The notes under the pieces: model-generated
Database searches by the model: none
Told to the model about the DNA's origin: nothing
What the model saw: only the letters and a program-made list of their open reading frames with translations
Part shown: in pieces, positions 32,947 through 41,522 of the stretch
How positions within the stretch are numbered: the stretch's first letter is position 1
Layout of the letters: every line of letters begins with the position of its first letter
Made by a program: the position numbers and the translations under genes
NCBI GenBank assembly: GCA_910588655.1
Contig: CAJUPJ010000017.1
Span: 11,006-75,005 of the forward strand
DNA: 64,000 bases
Reading direction: 5' to 3'
Source: an uncultured Lachnospiraceae bacterium
Lineage (GTDB): Bacteria; Bacillota; Clostridia; Lachnospirales; Lachnospiraceae

Positions 32947-34295
32947 TTCAGGCATTTTTCTACAAATTTCCTGGCAAAACCGGGACATGAATAAAAGTAC
33001 AGATGTGGAAAACCTGCAAAACCTTGTCCATTTTCATGTATACATTCCCATTGTATATTGCGGAACGGTTTTGTGGCGGTATAACTTCTTCCATTATCTG
33101 TACTGTCATAATAATGGAATTCATGCGCTTTTATTTCTTTGTTTTTAACACTGGCACATGCTGCCGAGGTAAGTGTTATATAGCCAAAACGCTGTAACTT
33201 TCCTTTGTATACTGCATCCGCATGGATTACACCTGCCAGCCTGTAATTATTATGGCTTATATCTTCCATATTTTCATGCAGGTATAAAAAACCGCCACAT
33301 TCAGCTATATATGGCATTTGCTGTACTGACAGCGCATATTTTACAGACTTTAACATTGAAACGTTGCCACTTAATTTTTTAATGTAAAGTTCAGGATATC
33401 CTCCGCCAAATATACAGCCATCTATATTGCCAGGCAGTTTCTGGTCATGCAGAGGTGAAAAATATACTAGTTCTGCACCAAGTTTTTCAAGAAGTTTTAA
33501 ATTATCTTCATAATAAAAACAGAAGGCTTCATCCATTGCAATTCCTATACGTACTTTGCTATAACTGCATACAGGTAAAATACTGGCATGATTTATTTCA
33601 ATAGAAGGCGCACTTTGTGCAATAGAAATTATTTTATCTATGTCTGTACACTCTTCCATTTTAACTGCAATACTATTTATTATTTTCTGTATATTTCCAA
33701 TCTCTTCTGGCATCACAAGCCCTAAATGCCTGCTTTCCAGATGGCACTCTGGCATCACTGGAAGATACCCTGCTACAGTTATCCTTAATTCCCTTTCTAT
33801 TAAAGGTTTTAATTCATTATATACGGTCTTTGAAGCCTGGTTTAATATAACAGCTTTAATTCCAGAACAGGGCTTATATTCCAGAAAACCCTTAATATAT
33901 GGCATAACTGAAATTCCCATTCCACGTGCATTAACAATTAATACTACAGGTGTACCTGTTACACTTGCAAGTTCATATGAAGATGCTGTATGTGTTTTAA
34001 TCCCAGCCCCGTCATAATACCCCATTACTCCCTCTATTACTGCAATATCTGCATATGCGGCTGTTTCTGCCATAAGGCTTCCCACAATTCCAGGCGGGGC
34101 AAAAAATGTATCAAGGTTTTTAGAAGGTATGCCAAGTACAGTTTTATGGAATAACGGGTCTATATAATCAGGCCCGCTTTTAAAAGAAACCGCTTTTAAC
34201 CTGCGGTTTTTAAATGCCTGTAAAAGCCCACATGTAATAACAGTCTTGCCGCTTCCGCTTGAACCTGCTGCCACCATAATCCTTGGAATTTCCAT
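32919..34295 (-). CDS. cbiA: Cobyrinate a,c-diamide synthase CbiA
   Basis: The 458-residue enzyme has an N-terminal dethiobiotin-synthetase-like ATPase domain with the P-loop AAGSSGSGKTVITCGLLQAF near residue 8-27 and GVMGYYDG near 93, and a C-terminal type 1 glutamine amidotransferase-like domain with GCIFGGGYPELYI near 315 and YAECGGFLYLHE near 358 (nucleophile cysteine in AECGG). It amidates the a and c side chains of cobyrinate, a middle step of anaerobic B12 synthesis. It starts 3 bases after the CbiHJET stop, so the two are translationally coupled. Confidence 0.95.
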   Translation of the reverse strand: MEIPRIMVAAGSSGSGKTVITCGLLQAFKNRRLKAVSFKSGPDYIDPLFHKTVLGIPSKNLDTFFAPPGIVGSLMAETAAYADIAVIEGVMGYYDGAGIKTHTASSYELASVTGTPVVLIVNARGMGISVMPYIKGFLEYKPCSGIKAVILNQASKTVYNELKPLIERELRITVAGYLPVMPECHLESRHLGLVMPEEIGNIQKIINSIAVKMEECTDIDKIISIAQSAPSIEINHASILPVCSYSKVRIGIAMDEAFCFYYEDNLKLLEKLGAELVYFSPLHDQKLPGNIDGCIFGGGYPELYIKKLSGNVSMLKSVKYALSVQQMPYIAECGGFLYLHENMEDISHNNYRLAGVIHADAVYKGKLQRFGYITLTSAACASVKNKEIKAHEFHYYDSTDNGRSYTATKPFRNIQWECIHENGQGFAGFPHLYFYSCPGFARKFVEKCLNYSLSRNDS

Positions 34296-34298
34296 AAA

Positions 34299-37067
34299 TT
34301 ATAACACCTCCTGTTCAATCACTATTATCCAGACAGGATTTAAAGCCTGCATTATATTATAATTTCCAAGAGCTTTTGCCTTGCTAACCGATATATATGA
34401 AATATCCGCTTTAATACTTTTATTATCCCCTATAATTCTTTGTACATCAGCAACTGTTTCAAGTGTAACTGCATTAATTACAATTCTGGCGTTATTATTC
34501 TTTGCAAATACAATATCAATTATCTGGCTTAGTTTCCCTGAACTTCCTCCTATAAATACATGCGTTGGCGGTTCAAGCCTTTCTAAAATCCCAGGGGCTG
34601 TGCCATTTACAATTTCCAGGTTAAACGCGCCATGTAATAATTTATTCTGTTTTATAAGATTAACTGCTCCGCTATTCTTTTCAATAGCATAAACCTTCCC
34701 ATTATATGCAATCCTTGCACATTCAACTGCAACAGAACCTGTACCAGCCCCGATATCATAAACTACCGCATCCCTCACTAAATGCAGCTTTGAAACAGAT
34801 ACACTACGTATTTCTTCTTTAGTCATAGGTACATTGCCACGTATAAACTGGCTGTCTGGCAGCCCATGTGTTGCAATGCTGTTGCCAGCAGAAGGATTTT
34901 CTATAATTGCACAATATAAAAACCCATTGTTAATATATTCTGTAAAATCTGACGGGCTTCCAGTAATAATTTCTTCATCACTATATCCCAGGTTATGCCC
35001 AATATATAATTTAACATCTAAAAGCCCATACTGTATACAAAGACCTGCAAGCCCCGCAACACTATCCTTTGCACCAAGAAGCACAAATGTCTTTTTATTG
35101 TTTTTTATTGCATTAATAATATTCTGCATTCTGCCATGAAGGCTTATAAGTTTTATATCCTGCCAGTCCGTTTTTAGTTTTGAGGCAAAATATACTACAG
35201 AAGATATTCCTGGAATAATTTTTATATTATATTCCTGCAATTCTGATAATACCTCTTCCAGCTTTTTTGCACCACTGTAAAAACCAGTATCACCAGAAAG
35301 CAGGACTGTAATTTTTTTATAATGCGGATGTTCTTTAATATATTGGAATATTAAACCAGCATCATAAGCGTTATAAACTTCTTTACATAACATATTTACA
35401 ACGCTGCCTGCCGTTTCAAGCAGCCTTCCTGTACCAATTACAAGTTCTGCTTCTTCCAGTACAGCAAGCCCGTCTATAGTAATAGTCCCTTTATTGCCCA
35501 TCCCCATTCCAGCCAGTACAATTTCCTTATGTAAATCATTATTACCAGTGTCTGTACCACCATCTTTAAGCCCAAGCGTTTTAATAATATCATTAAATGT
35601 ATACCCTGTTTCTTCTACAGGTCTTTTTAAAATTATTATATCTGTGCCCGTTTCCTTTGCAGCAGCAATCTTTTCTGGAAAACCGCCTGCCCTGCCGCTT
35701 TCTTTCATAACAATAAACCTGGCACCTGACTGTTTTATTAACGCAATATTAGTTTCTTTAGAAAAAGGACCTTGCATTGCAATTATCTGTTTTCCATTAA
35801 GCCCTGAATTACTGCAAATCTCTATAGCATTAACAGAAGGAAGCACTCTTGCAGTAATACGGCTTTTATCCGTTATTCCACCACAAAATACTGGCAGGTC
35901 TTTGCTGCCTGTAGTTAATAATATCCTGCCTGCTACCTTGTCCAGATATTCTGCTGCCTGGCTGGCATCTTCAAAAAACTTTATATCGTTATCCTTGTTA
36001 TTATAAATATTATCACGCAAAAGACGCAGATAAATTGTGCCTGTCCTGGTACAAGCCCTTTTTACATTCTCTGATATTAAAGAAGCATAAGGATGTGTTG
36101 CATCTATAACATAAGAAAACTGGCTGCCACCTGCATCTGGTTCTATAAGCCTGCAAATATCATCCAAATCCATACGCCCGCAGATAACAGTAATATTTCC
36201 TGTCCCGGAAATAAGTTGTTCCCCATATTCTGTTGCAACACAAACTGTGCACCTTATGTTATTACTGTCAAATAATTCTGCAAGTTTCCTGCCCTCACTT
36301 GTACCACCAAATAACAGAACTGGTTTATCCCGCATTCCTGTTGTTTTATAACCTCTTGGTGTAACCATTTTGCCATTAATAATTTCTGTCTGTGAATTTC
36401 CAATAAATACAGTAGTAAACATATTTACGGGAGTTTCCATAAGTTCTTTTAACGTACAGACTTTATAAGCTTCCCCTTGCCTGCCAATATTTTCTGTTAT
36501 TCCACAAACTGTTTCTGGTGACGCATATTTTAATACAAGCTGGCATGCCTTTTTCAGATATCCTGCACGTTTTTTGCTTGATGGATTATAAAAGCATATA
36601 ATCATGCCGGCATATGCCGCTGCAAGTATACGCTTCTCTATCTTCTCCCATGGTGTAAGCAAATCACTTAAGCTTATAACTGCAAAATCCTGTATTAATG
36701 GTGCGCCAAGCAATGCCGCACCTGAACTGGCAGCAGTAACCCCAGGTATAACTTCAAGCTGTATATCTGGATAAGACTGCCCTGTATGGTACATTAATTC
36801 TGCCATTCCATAAATTCCCGCATCCCCGCTGCATACAAGTACAACATTTTTTCCCTCCATAGCCTTTTCAAAACATAAAACACATCTTTCATATTCTTTT
36901 GTCATACCAGTTGAAAGAAATTCTTTATCCTTAAAATACTGTTTTACAAGTTCTGTATATACATTATATCCAATAATTGTATCACAGAAAGAAAGCACTT
37001 CAAATGCTTTTAACGTCATATTTTCAAAATCACCAGGCCCAATCCCTGTAATATATATTTTACCCAA
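34299..37067 (-). CDS. cbiHJET: Four-domain corrin enzyme fusion CbiH-CbiJ-CbiE-CbiT
   Basis: One 922-residue protein carries four consecutive B12-pathway domains. Residues ~1-243 match CbiH (cobalt-precorrin-3B C17-methyltransferase; GKIYITGIGPGDFENMT, VCSGDAGIYGMAE, VIPGVTAASSGAALLGAPL). Residues ~247-497 match CbiJ, precorrin-6A reductase (LLFGGTSEGRKLAELF, IDATHPYAS, AMQGPFSKE). Residues ~513-727 match CbiE (LAGMGMGNKGTIT, LSGDTGFYSGA, IIPGISSVVYFASKL). Residues ~735-922 match CbiT (DAVVYDIGAGTGSVAVECAR). CbiE-CbiT fusions (CobL) are common; adding CbiH and CbiJ is unusual as far as I know. No internal frameshift or stop was seen. It overlaps the end of cbiG by 8 bases. CbiF, CbiL, CbiC, CbiD and the chelatase are not in the window. 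Confidence 0.9.
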   Translation of the reverse strand: MGKIYITGIGPGDFENMTLKAFEVLSFCDTIIGYNVYTELVKQYFKDKEFLSTGMTKEYERCVLCFEKAMEGKNVVLVCSGDAGIYGMAELMYHTGQSYPDIQLEVIPGVTAASSGAALLGAPLIQDFAVISLSDLLTPWEKIEKRILAAAYAGMIICFYNPSSKKRAGYLKKACQLVLKYASPETVCGITENIGRQGEAYKVCTLKELMETPVNMFTTVFIGNSQTEIINGKMVTPRGYKTTGMRDKPVLLFGGTSEGRKLAELFDSNNIRCTVCVATEYGEQLISGTGNITVICGRMDLDDICRLIEPDAGGSQFSYVIDATHPYASLISENVKRACTRTGTIYLRLLRDNIYNNKDNDIKFFEDASQAAEYLDKVAGRILLTTGSKDLPVFCGGITDKSRITARVLPSVNAIEICSNSGLNGKQIIAMQGPFSKETNIALIKQSGARFIVMKESGRAGGFPEKIAAAKETGTDIIILKRPVEETGYTFNDIIKTLGLKDGGTDTGNNDLHKEIVLAGMGMGNKGTITIDGLAVLEEAELVIGTGRLLETAGSVVNMLCKEVYNAYDAGLIFQYIKEHPHYKKITVLLSGDTGFYSGAKKLEEVLSELQEYNIKIIPGISSVVYFASKLKTDWQDIKLISLHGRMQNIINAIKNNKKTFVLLGAKDSVAGLAGLCIQYGLLDVKLYIGHNLGYSDEEIITGSPSDFTEYINNGFLYCAIIENPSAGNSIATHGLPDSQFIRGNVPMTKEEIRSVSVSKLHLVRDAVVYDIGAGTGSVAVECARIAYNGKVYAIEKNSGAVNLIKQNKLLHGAFNLEIVNGTAPGILERLEPPTHVFIGGSSGKLSQIIDIVFAKNNNARIVINAVTLETVADVQRIIGDNKSIKADISYISVSKAKALGNYNIMQALNPVWIIVIEQEVL

Positions 37068-38208
37068 AATCTATACTCCATTTTCTAATTGCGGCTGCAA
37101 CTGTAATTCCATTGCCTGCCTGTTTTGTTAATATAAGTTCCTTTTCACCTTGCGGGAAAAGTGCTGCACGTTCGCATACATTTCCAATACCTGTTATCTC
37201 CTGGACAAACTCCGAATAACTTGTACTGCCTGTTACAGTCCCAAGTTCCTCTGCACTATAAAAACTAACTGGCAGGTGTTCTTTTTCTGCAAATTCCAGA
37301 ATTCCAGGTTCATTCTTTTTAATATCTATTGTTGCAATCCCTTCTACAGAACGTATAAAAATACCAGAATTATTTAAAGCTTCACTTATAAAAGAACTTA
37401 TCTCACTATAAGTCTTAGACTTGCGGCATCCTGTTCCAAGTGTAACCACTTTTGGTATAAGGTAAAGTATTATACAATCTTTATTATTAGATATATCACA
37501 TTCCCTGAAAACAGTAAATGGCGAAACCACTATATTATACTTATTTATACTACAATTATCTGCATTATTATTTGTACTGCACCCGTCGGTATTATATAAA
37601 AAATTATCCTGGAACTTTTGAATATAGAAATTATCTGGAACTTTCCCAGTTATTTCTGCATTGCAAAAAACTGTAACAGGGCTTCCTTCAATAACTGCCG
37701 CCTGTACTCTTCTTGCTGCTTCCATATTTTCTATATATAAATTATTCCGTTCTGCAAATAAATCTATAGCAATTTTATTATGTATATCTGAAGACGTAGT
37801 AATAACAGCATTGGCATTTAATCCAGAAGCAAGGATTTTCGTCCATTCATTTGCCCTGCCAAGATGTCCTGATAAAAGAGAGATTATATTAATTCCCATA
37901 TCATCAGCCACTAAAACTGCCGGGTCAGTGCATTTGCTGTTAATAAAGGGCGCAATGCTCCTTACTGCTATTCCGCATGCTCCCGTAAATATTATAATAT
38001 CATCCTCTTCAAAATGAATGCCTGTCCACTCTCTTAAACTACAATTAATATTTTCAATATCATTACATGAAATACTGCTCTTTCCAGTATATAATCTCAC
38101 ATTACAATTATGCTTAATTAAAATATCTTTAAATTCCAGCGAAAGGGATGCTCCATATTTTGTAAAACTAATTATTGAAACCATTATCTTTTTATAAGGT
38201 TTTCCCAT
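37060..38208 (-). CDS. cbiG: Cobalt-precorrin 5A hydrolase CbiG
   Basis: CbiG opens the delta-lactone of cobalt-precorrin 5A and releases acetaldehyde. The 382-residue protein shows the family segments GACGIAVRSIAPFI near 75-88, VADDMGINIISLLSGHLGRANEW near 98-120, and a C-terminal domain with LGTGCRKSKTYSEISSFI near 256-273 and GIATIDIKKNEPGILEFA. The ATG at 38208 overlaps the XRE gene by 25 bases; an internal ATG at residue 9 (38184) is also possible but both have modest ribosome binding sites. It is the first of three overlapping cobalamin genes on the minus strand. Confidence 0.92.
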   Translation of the reverse strand: MGKPYKKIMVSIISFTKYGASLSLEFKDILIKHNCNVRLYTGKSSISCNDIENINCSLREWTGIHFEEDDIIIFTGACGIAVRSIAPFINSKCTDPAVLVADDMGINIISLLSGHLGRANEWTKILASGLNANAVITTSSDIHNKIAIDLFAERNNLYIENMEAARRVQAAVIEGSPVTVFCNAEITGKVPDNFYIQKFQDNFLYNTDGCSTNNNADNCSINKYNIVVSPFTVFRECDISNNKDCIILYLIPKVVTLGTGCRKSKTYSEISSFISEALNNSGIFIRSVEGIATIDIKKNEPGILEFAEKEHLPVSFYSAEELGTVTGSTSYSEFVQEITGIGNVCERAALFPQGEKELILTKQAGNGITVAAAIRKWSIDFG

Positions 38209-39227
38209 TCCTCAATTCCTTCCATATACCCAAATGTTTCCTTATCATGGAAACCTTCTACCAGCATATGCTTTAATTTCTCATGAAAATCTTTATCCAA
38301 TTCTTTAAATTTCATATGGCTATACATAAATGACTTAGTATAACCTGTTATCTGCATAAGTGAACTTAATACTACTTTTACAATAGATAAAGTTGCACTT
38401 GTATCCTTCTTATAAACTGCCAAATCCAGTTTACATGACTGGGAATTATAATCCCCCATATCAAAAAGAACAGCAAGCCCGCTTAACTTATCTGCCCATT
38501 TTTCTGCCAGCTCTATATTATTCTCCTTTATTGAAAGCGCACACAGGCTGTTAAACACCATATTCAATATATTACTCTCAGAAAATAATATTTCCTCATA
38601 TGCTTTATAAGCCCCTTCTATATTGCCTGTCTTGCTGTAAATAAGTGCCTGCATCCTTTTTCTTGAAGCACTGTCCTCTGGAAAATATTCTAAATATTTT
38701 TCTGCTTCCTTATAATTCTCTTTCCTTAGATAATAACCAAATAATGCATTAGCCGCTTCTTTTTGTACATTAGCATCCACACTTTCCATAGCCCGTTTAT
38801 ACCATTCCAGAATCTGGCTCTCATATCTTTCCTTGTTCTGTATCTGGTTATTTCCTGGAAATATACTGTGTGAATCAAGAATTAATGCAAGCTGCCATAT
38901 TAACTGGCAGCAGTCTGGGTATTGTTTTATAATATCCGCTGCATACTGGAACACATCACAATAATTTTCCGTTTCAAACTTCCTGTCAATTTCTTTAATA
39001 ATTGATGTAACTTCTTCCTGCGATAATTCATCTTTAAATGACAAAAGAGTTTCAAGTGTAATACCTAAAAGCCTGGCAACAGGTGCTAGAAGGGAAATAT
39101 CTGGCTGGCTTATGCCATGCTCCCACTTATTTACCGCAGGCGCAGTTATGCCAAGACGCTTTGCCATCTCCTCCTGTGTCATATTTTTTTCTTTCCTGTA
39201 CTTACGGATTACTTCGCCAATTTCCAT
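38184..39227 (-). CDS. XRE family regulator with TPR-like C-terminal region
   Basis: The first ~65 residues are a helix-turn-helix of the XRE class: EVIRKYRKEKNMTQEEMAKR followed by LGITAPAVNKWEHGISQPDI. Residues ~85-347 form paired helices consistent with tetratricopeptide-like repeats (for example NALFGYYLRKENYKEAEKYL and AYKAYEEILFSESNI), as in many clostridial regulators that bind peptides or other proteins. AGGAGG lies 8 bases before the ATG. The gene overlaps cbiG by 25 bases, so it is co-transcribed with the corrin genes unless a promoter lies inside it. Two inverted repeats upstream could be its own operators. The regulated signal is unknown. Confidence 0.85.
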   Translation of the reverse strand: MEIGEVIRKYRKEKNMTQEEMAKRLGITAPAVNKWEHGISQPDISLLAPVARLLGITLETLLSFKDELSQEEVTSIIKEIDRKFETENYCDVFQYAADIIKQYPDCCQLIWQLALILDSHSIFPGNNQIQNKERYESQILEWYKRAMESVDANVQKEAANALFGYYLRKENYKEAEKYLEYFPEDSASRKRMQALIYSKTGNIEGAYKAYEEILFSESNILNMVFNSLCALSIKENNIELAEKWADKLSGLAVLFDMGDYNSQSCKLDLAVYKKDTSATLSIVKVVLSSLMQITGYTKSFMYSHMKFKELDKDFHEKLKHMLVEGFHDKETFGYMEGIEEWENLIKR

Positions 39228-39256
39228 TTATATATCCTCCTGGTAAATTATATAAT

Positions 39257-39312
39257 GCCAACATCTGGCAATACCATACTAGCAGAATACCGCACTCTGT
39301 TCAATTGAACAG
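39257..39312 (-). promoter_or_regulatory. Two inverted repeats upstream of the XRE gene
   Basis: CTGTTCAATTGAACAG at 39297-39312 is a perfect 16-base palindrome, and TGCCAacatcTGGCA at 39257-39271 is a 5-5-5 inverted repeat adjacent to a TATAAT-like element at about 39248-39254. They are good candidates for autoregulatory operators, by position only. Confidence 0.5.
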
Positions 39313-39346
39313 GAATTAACTTATATTAATATATTTTAACCAGCAG

Positions 39347-40096
39347 TTAAATTCGCAAAAACTCTTCTGATTTAAAATGATGTGGAAGATACCTTGCAAG
39401 ATATTTCTCCACAAACCCATCCACTTCTGCCATTACGCTTTCTGATAAATTAAAACTGTACAGTTTTTCAAATGGGCTTGAAATTATATACTGCAATGCA
39501 TATCTTGCATCAGCGCTTAATTTTACAGGGTAATGCCCTTTTAACTGTATATCCTTTTTCTGGCAGTCTTCACAAACCAGCCCTCCCTCTGCCATATAAA
39601 CGTTATATGCATCTGTATTTCCACAGCGCACACATGCAAATACACCTGGTGCTTCCCCCTGCACTGACATAAAACGCAGTTCAAATATCCTTCTTATAAG
39701 CTGTGCGGGGACTTTGCCTGCCTGCAGCGCCTTAAATGTTATGTATAAAAGAAGCAGTTCACTATCTGCCCTTACACTTTCCCTTGTTAAATATCTTGCA
39801 ATTTCTGTAAAGTATGATGCATAGCATAACAAGTCATAATCGTCTGCAAGATTTCCAAAATAACGGGTGATTATGCCTGATTTTAATGAATATGAATTAC
39901 GCCCCTCATACACCTGGAATTCCCCAAATGTAAATGGGACTGTACATGCAGACAGGGCGCTGTTCTGTTTCCTTGCGCCCTGTGCAAATGCTGGTATCCT
40001 GCCCTGTTCCCTTGTAAGTATTTCAATACGTTTATCATACTCCTTTAATGGGGAAGATACCAGTATCATACCTGTAAGTGTAACAATTTCCCTCAA
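39347..40096 (-). CDS. recO: DNA repair protein RecO
   Basis: RecO loads RecA with RecR at gaps and anneals ssDNA. The sequence begins (from a TTG start) REIVTLTGMILVSSPLKEYD, followed by KGARKQ-like basic OB-fold residues, a helical middle, and a C-terminal zinc finger CVRC...CEDC near residues 177-197. The open frame extends to 40162, but GGAGGG lies 5 bases before the TTG at 40096 and homology starts there, giving about 249 residues. The era-yqzL-recO order is the one found in Bacillus and other Firmicutes. Confidence 0.92.
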   Translation of the reverse strand: MREIVTLTGMILVSSPLKEYDKRIEILTREQGRIPAFAQGARKQNSALSACTVPFTFGEFQVYEGRNSYSLKSGIITRYFGNLADDYDLLCYASYFTEIARYLTRESVRADSELLLLYITFKALQAGKVPAQLIRRIFELRFMSVQGEAPGVFACVRCGNTDAYNVYMAEGGLVCEDCQKKDIQLKGHYPVKLSADARYALQYIISSPFEKLYSFNLSESVMAEVDGFVEKYLARYLPHHFKSEEFLRI

Positions 40097-40137
40097 TCCA
40101 GCCCTCCATATACTGGCAGAACCAGCACTTGTAACCG

Positions 40138-40410
40138 CTAACAGGTGGATTTGCCAGAACATGATGCAGTTCCTCCAGTGTTCCTATAAACCTCTGTTTC
40201 CTGCCGGGCTTCTGCTGCCTGTGTACTATCTGCCTTATTATGTGCCGCATCTCCCACACTGCTGCGGTATTTTAAGTAATCTTCAACCTTGCCTGAAACG
40301 GCAAATTTATCCCAGCAATCTTTCTCTTCCATGTCACCACCATACCTTTCCACAGCCTGGCATACAGGACAGGATATCAGCCTCTCCATGCCTTGCAATG
40401 CCAGTTCCAT
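40138..40410 (-). CDS. YqzL-like protein with N- and C-terminal extensions
   Basis: The central segment KDCWDKFAVSGKVEDYLKYR matches the YqzL motif (W-x-x-F-x-x-[ST]-G-x-[IV]-x-x-Y-L-x-[YF]), and the position between era and recO is the YqzL position. Unlike the ~45-residue YqzL of Bacillus, this frame has ~28 residues before it with SCPVCQAV and ~40 low-complexity residues after it (charged, then Gly/Ser/Cys-rich, ending SGKSTC). The start is ambiguous: ATG 40410 has GGGAAG upstream and ATG 40332 would give the minimal YqzL. The extensions may be real or a relic of a longer frame. Function of YqzL is unknown. Confidence 0.6.
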   Translation of the reverse strand: MELALQGMERLISCPVCQAVERYGGDMEEKDCWDKFAVSGKVEDYLKYRSSVGDAAHNKADSTQAAEARQETEVYRNTGGTASCSGKSTC

Positions 40411-40510
40411 AATGCTTCCCAATATGGAGCTAAACTGTGATAATATGATAGCCTTTATTACATTCCAATATACTGGTATGTTTTGTAAACAATTCTTATA
40501 AATTCCAGCC

Positions 40511-41419
40511 TTATAAATCTATATCGTTTTTATTATACCCGAAATTCTTTATAAGCATGTCACTGTTACGCCAGTCTTTCTTTACCTTAACCCATATCTT
40601 AAGGTTTGTTTTACAGGCAAGCAGCGACTCAATGTCTTTTCTTGCTTCTGTGCCAATCTTTTTAAGCATACTTCCCTGTTTTCCTATTATAATTCCTTTA
40701 TGCGAATTGCGCTCACATATAATTGTTGCATCAATATCAATAATATTGCCCTTTGTGCGCTCCCTCATACGCTCTATTGCAACAGCGATGCCATGAGGCA
40801 CTTCATCATTAAGATTTCTTAATGTTTTCTCACGAATCATTTCTGCAACTATCTGGCGCTCTGGCTGGTCTGTTATTGTATCTTCATCATAATAACATGG
40901 CCCTTGTGGAAGATACCTTATAATGGTATTTACGAGGTCATCTGTATTCTCCCCGTTAAGTGCAGAAACAGGTATAATCTCTGCAAAACTGGCAACATCC
41001 TTGTAAGCATCTATAAATTTAAGGATTTCCGCTTTATTTACAGTATCTATTTTATTAATAACAAGTATTACAGGTATATTTGCCTTTGCAACACATTCTG
41101 CAATATGCTGTTCGCCTGCGCCTATAAATGTTGATGGTTCTACAAGCCATAATATTACATCAACTTCTTTTAATGTCCTCTCTGCAACAGAAACCATATA
41201 TTCACCAAGCTTGTTTTTAGCTTTATGTATGCCTGGTGTATCAAGGAAAATTATCTGCCCGTCTGCACATGTATATACTGTCTGTATGCGGTTTCTTGTT
41301 GTCTGCGGTTTATTGGAAGTAATTGCTATTTTCTGCCCTACAAGTGTATTCATAAGAGTTGACTTGCCAACATTAGGCCTTCCTATAAGAGTTACAAATC
41401 CTGATTTAAACTTGCCCAT
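40511..41419 (-). CDS. era: Ribosome biogenesis GTPase Era
   Basis: The 302-residue protein has the G1 motif GRPNVGKST near residue 11, G3 DTPGIHKAK near 58, G4 VINKIDTV near 123 and G5 VSALNGEN, followed by a C-terminal KH domain with HKGIIIGKQGSMLKKIG near residue 235-251. Era binds 16S rRNA 3' end and supports 30S maturation. ATG 41419 is chosen since GGAGG lies 5 bases upstream; the frame extends four codons to 41431. It leads the era-yqzL-recO set. Confidence 0.97.
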   Translation of the reverse strand: MGKFKSGFVTLIGRPNVGKSTLMNTLVGQKIAITSNKPQTTRNRIQTVYTCADGQIIFLDTPGIHKAKNKLGEYMVSVAERTLKEVDVILWLVEPSTFIGAGEQHIAECVAKANIPVILVINKIDTVNKAEILKFIDAYKDVASFAEIIPVSALNGENTDDLVNTIIRYLPQGPCYYDEDTITDQPERQIVAEMIREKTLRNLNDEVPHGIAVAIERMRERTKGNIIDIDATIICERNSHKGIIIGKQGSMLKKIGTEARKDIESLLACKTNLKIWVKVKKDWRNSDMLIKNFGYNKNDIDL

Positions 41420-41522
41420 TAAATCCTCCATTCAAAATATTTTGTATTTAAGAATGTCCCCGGCGTCCGCACACCTGCAGTCCGCCAGAGGCATTTCTCT
41501 TAAAGTTTTTACCCTGGTTATT

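Noticed and set aside
35494..36006. Plus-strand open frame of 170 codons
   Set aside because: It is antisense to the CbiHJET fusion with no recognisable domain or ribosome binding site.
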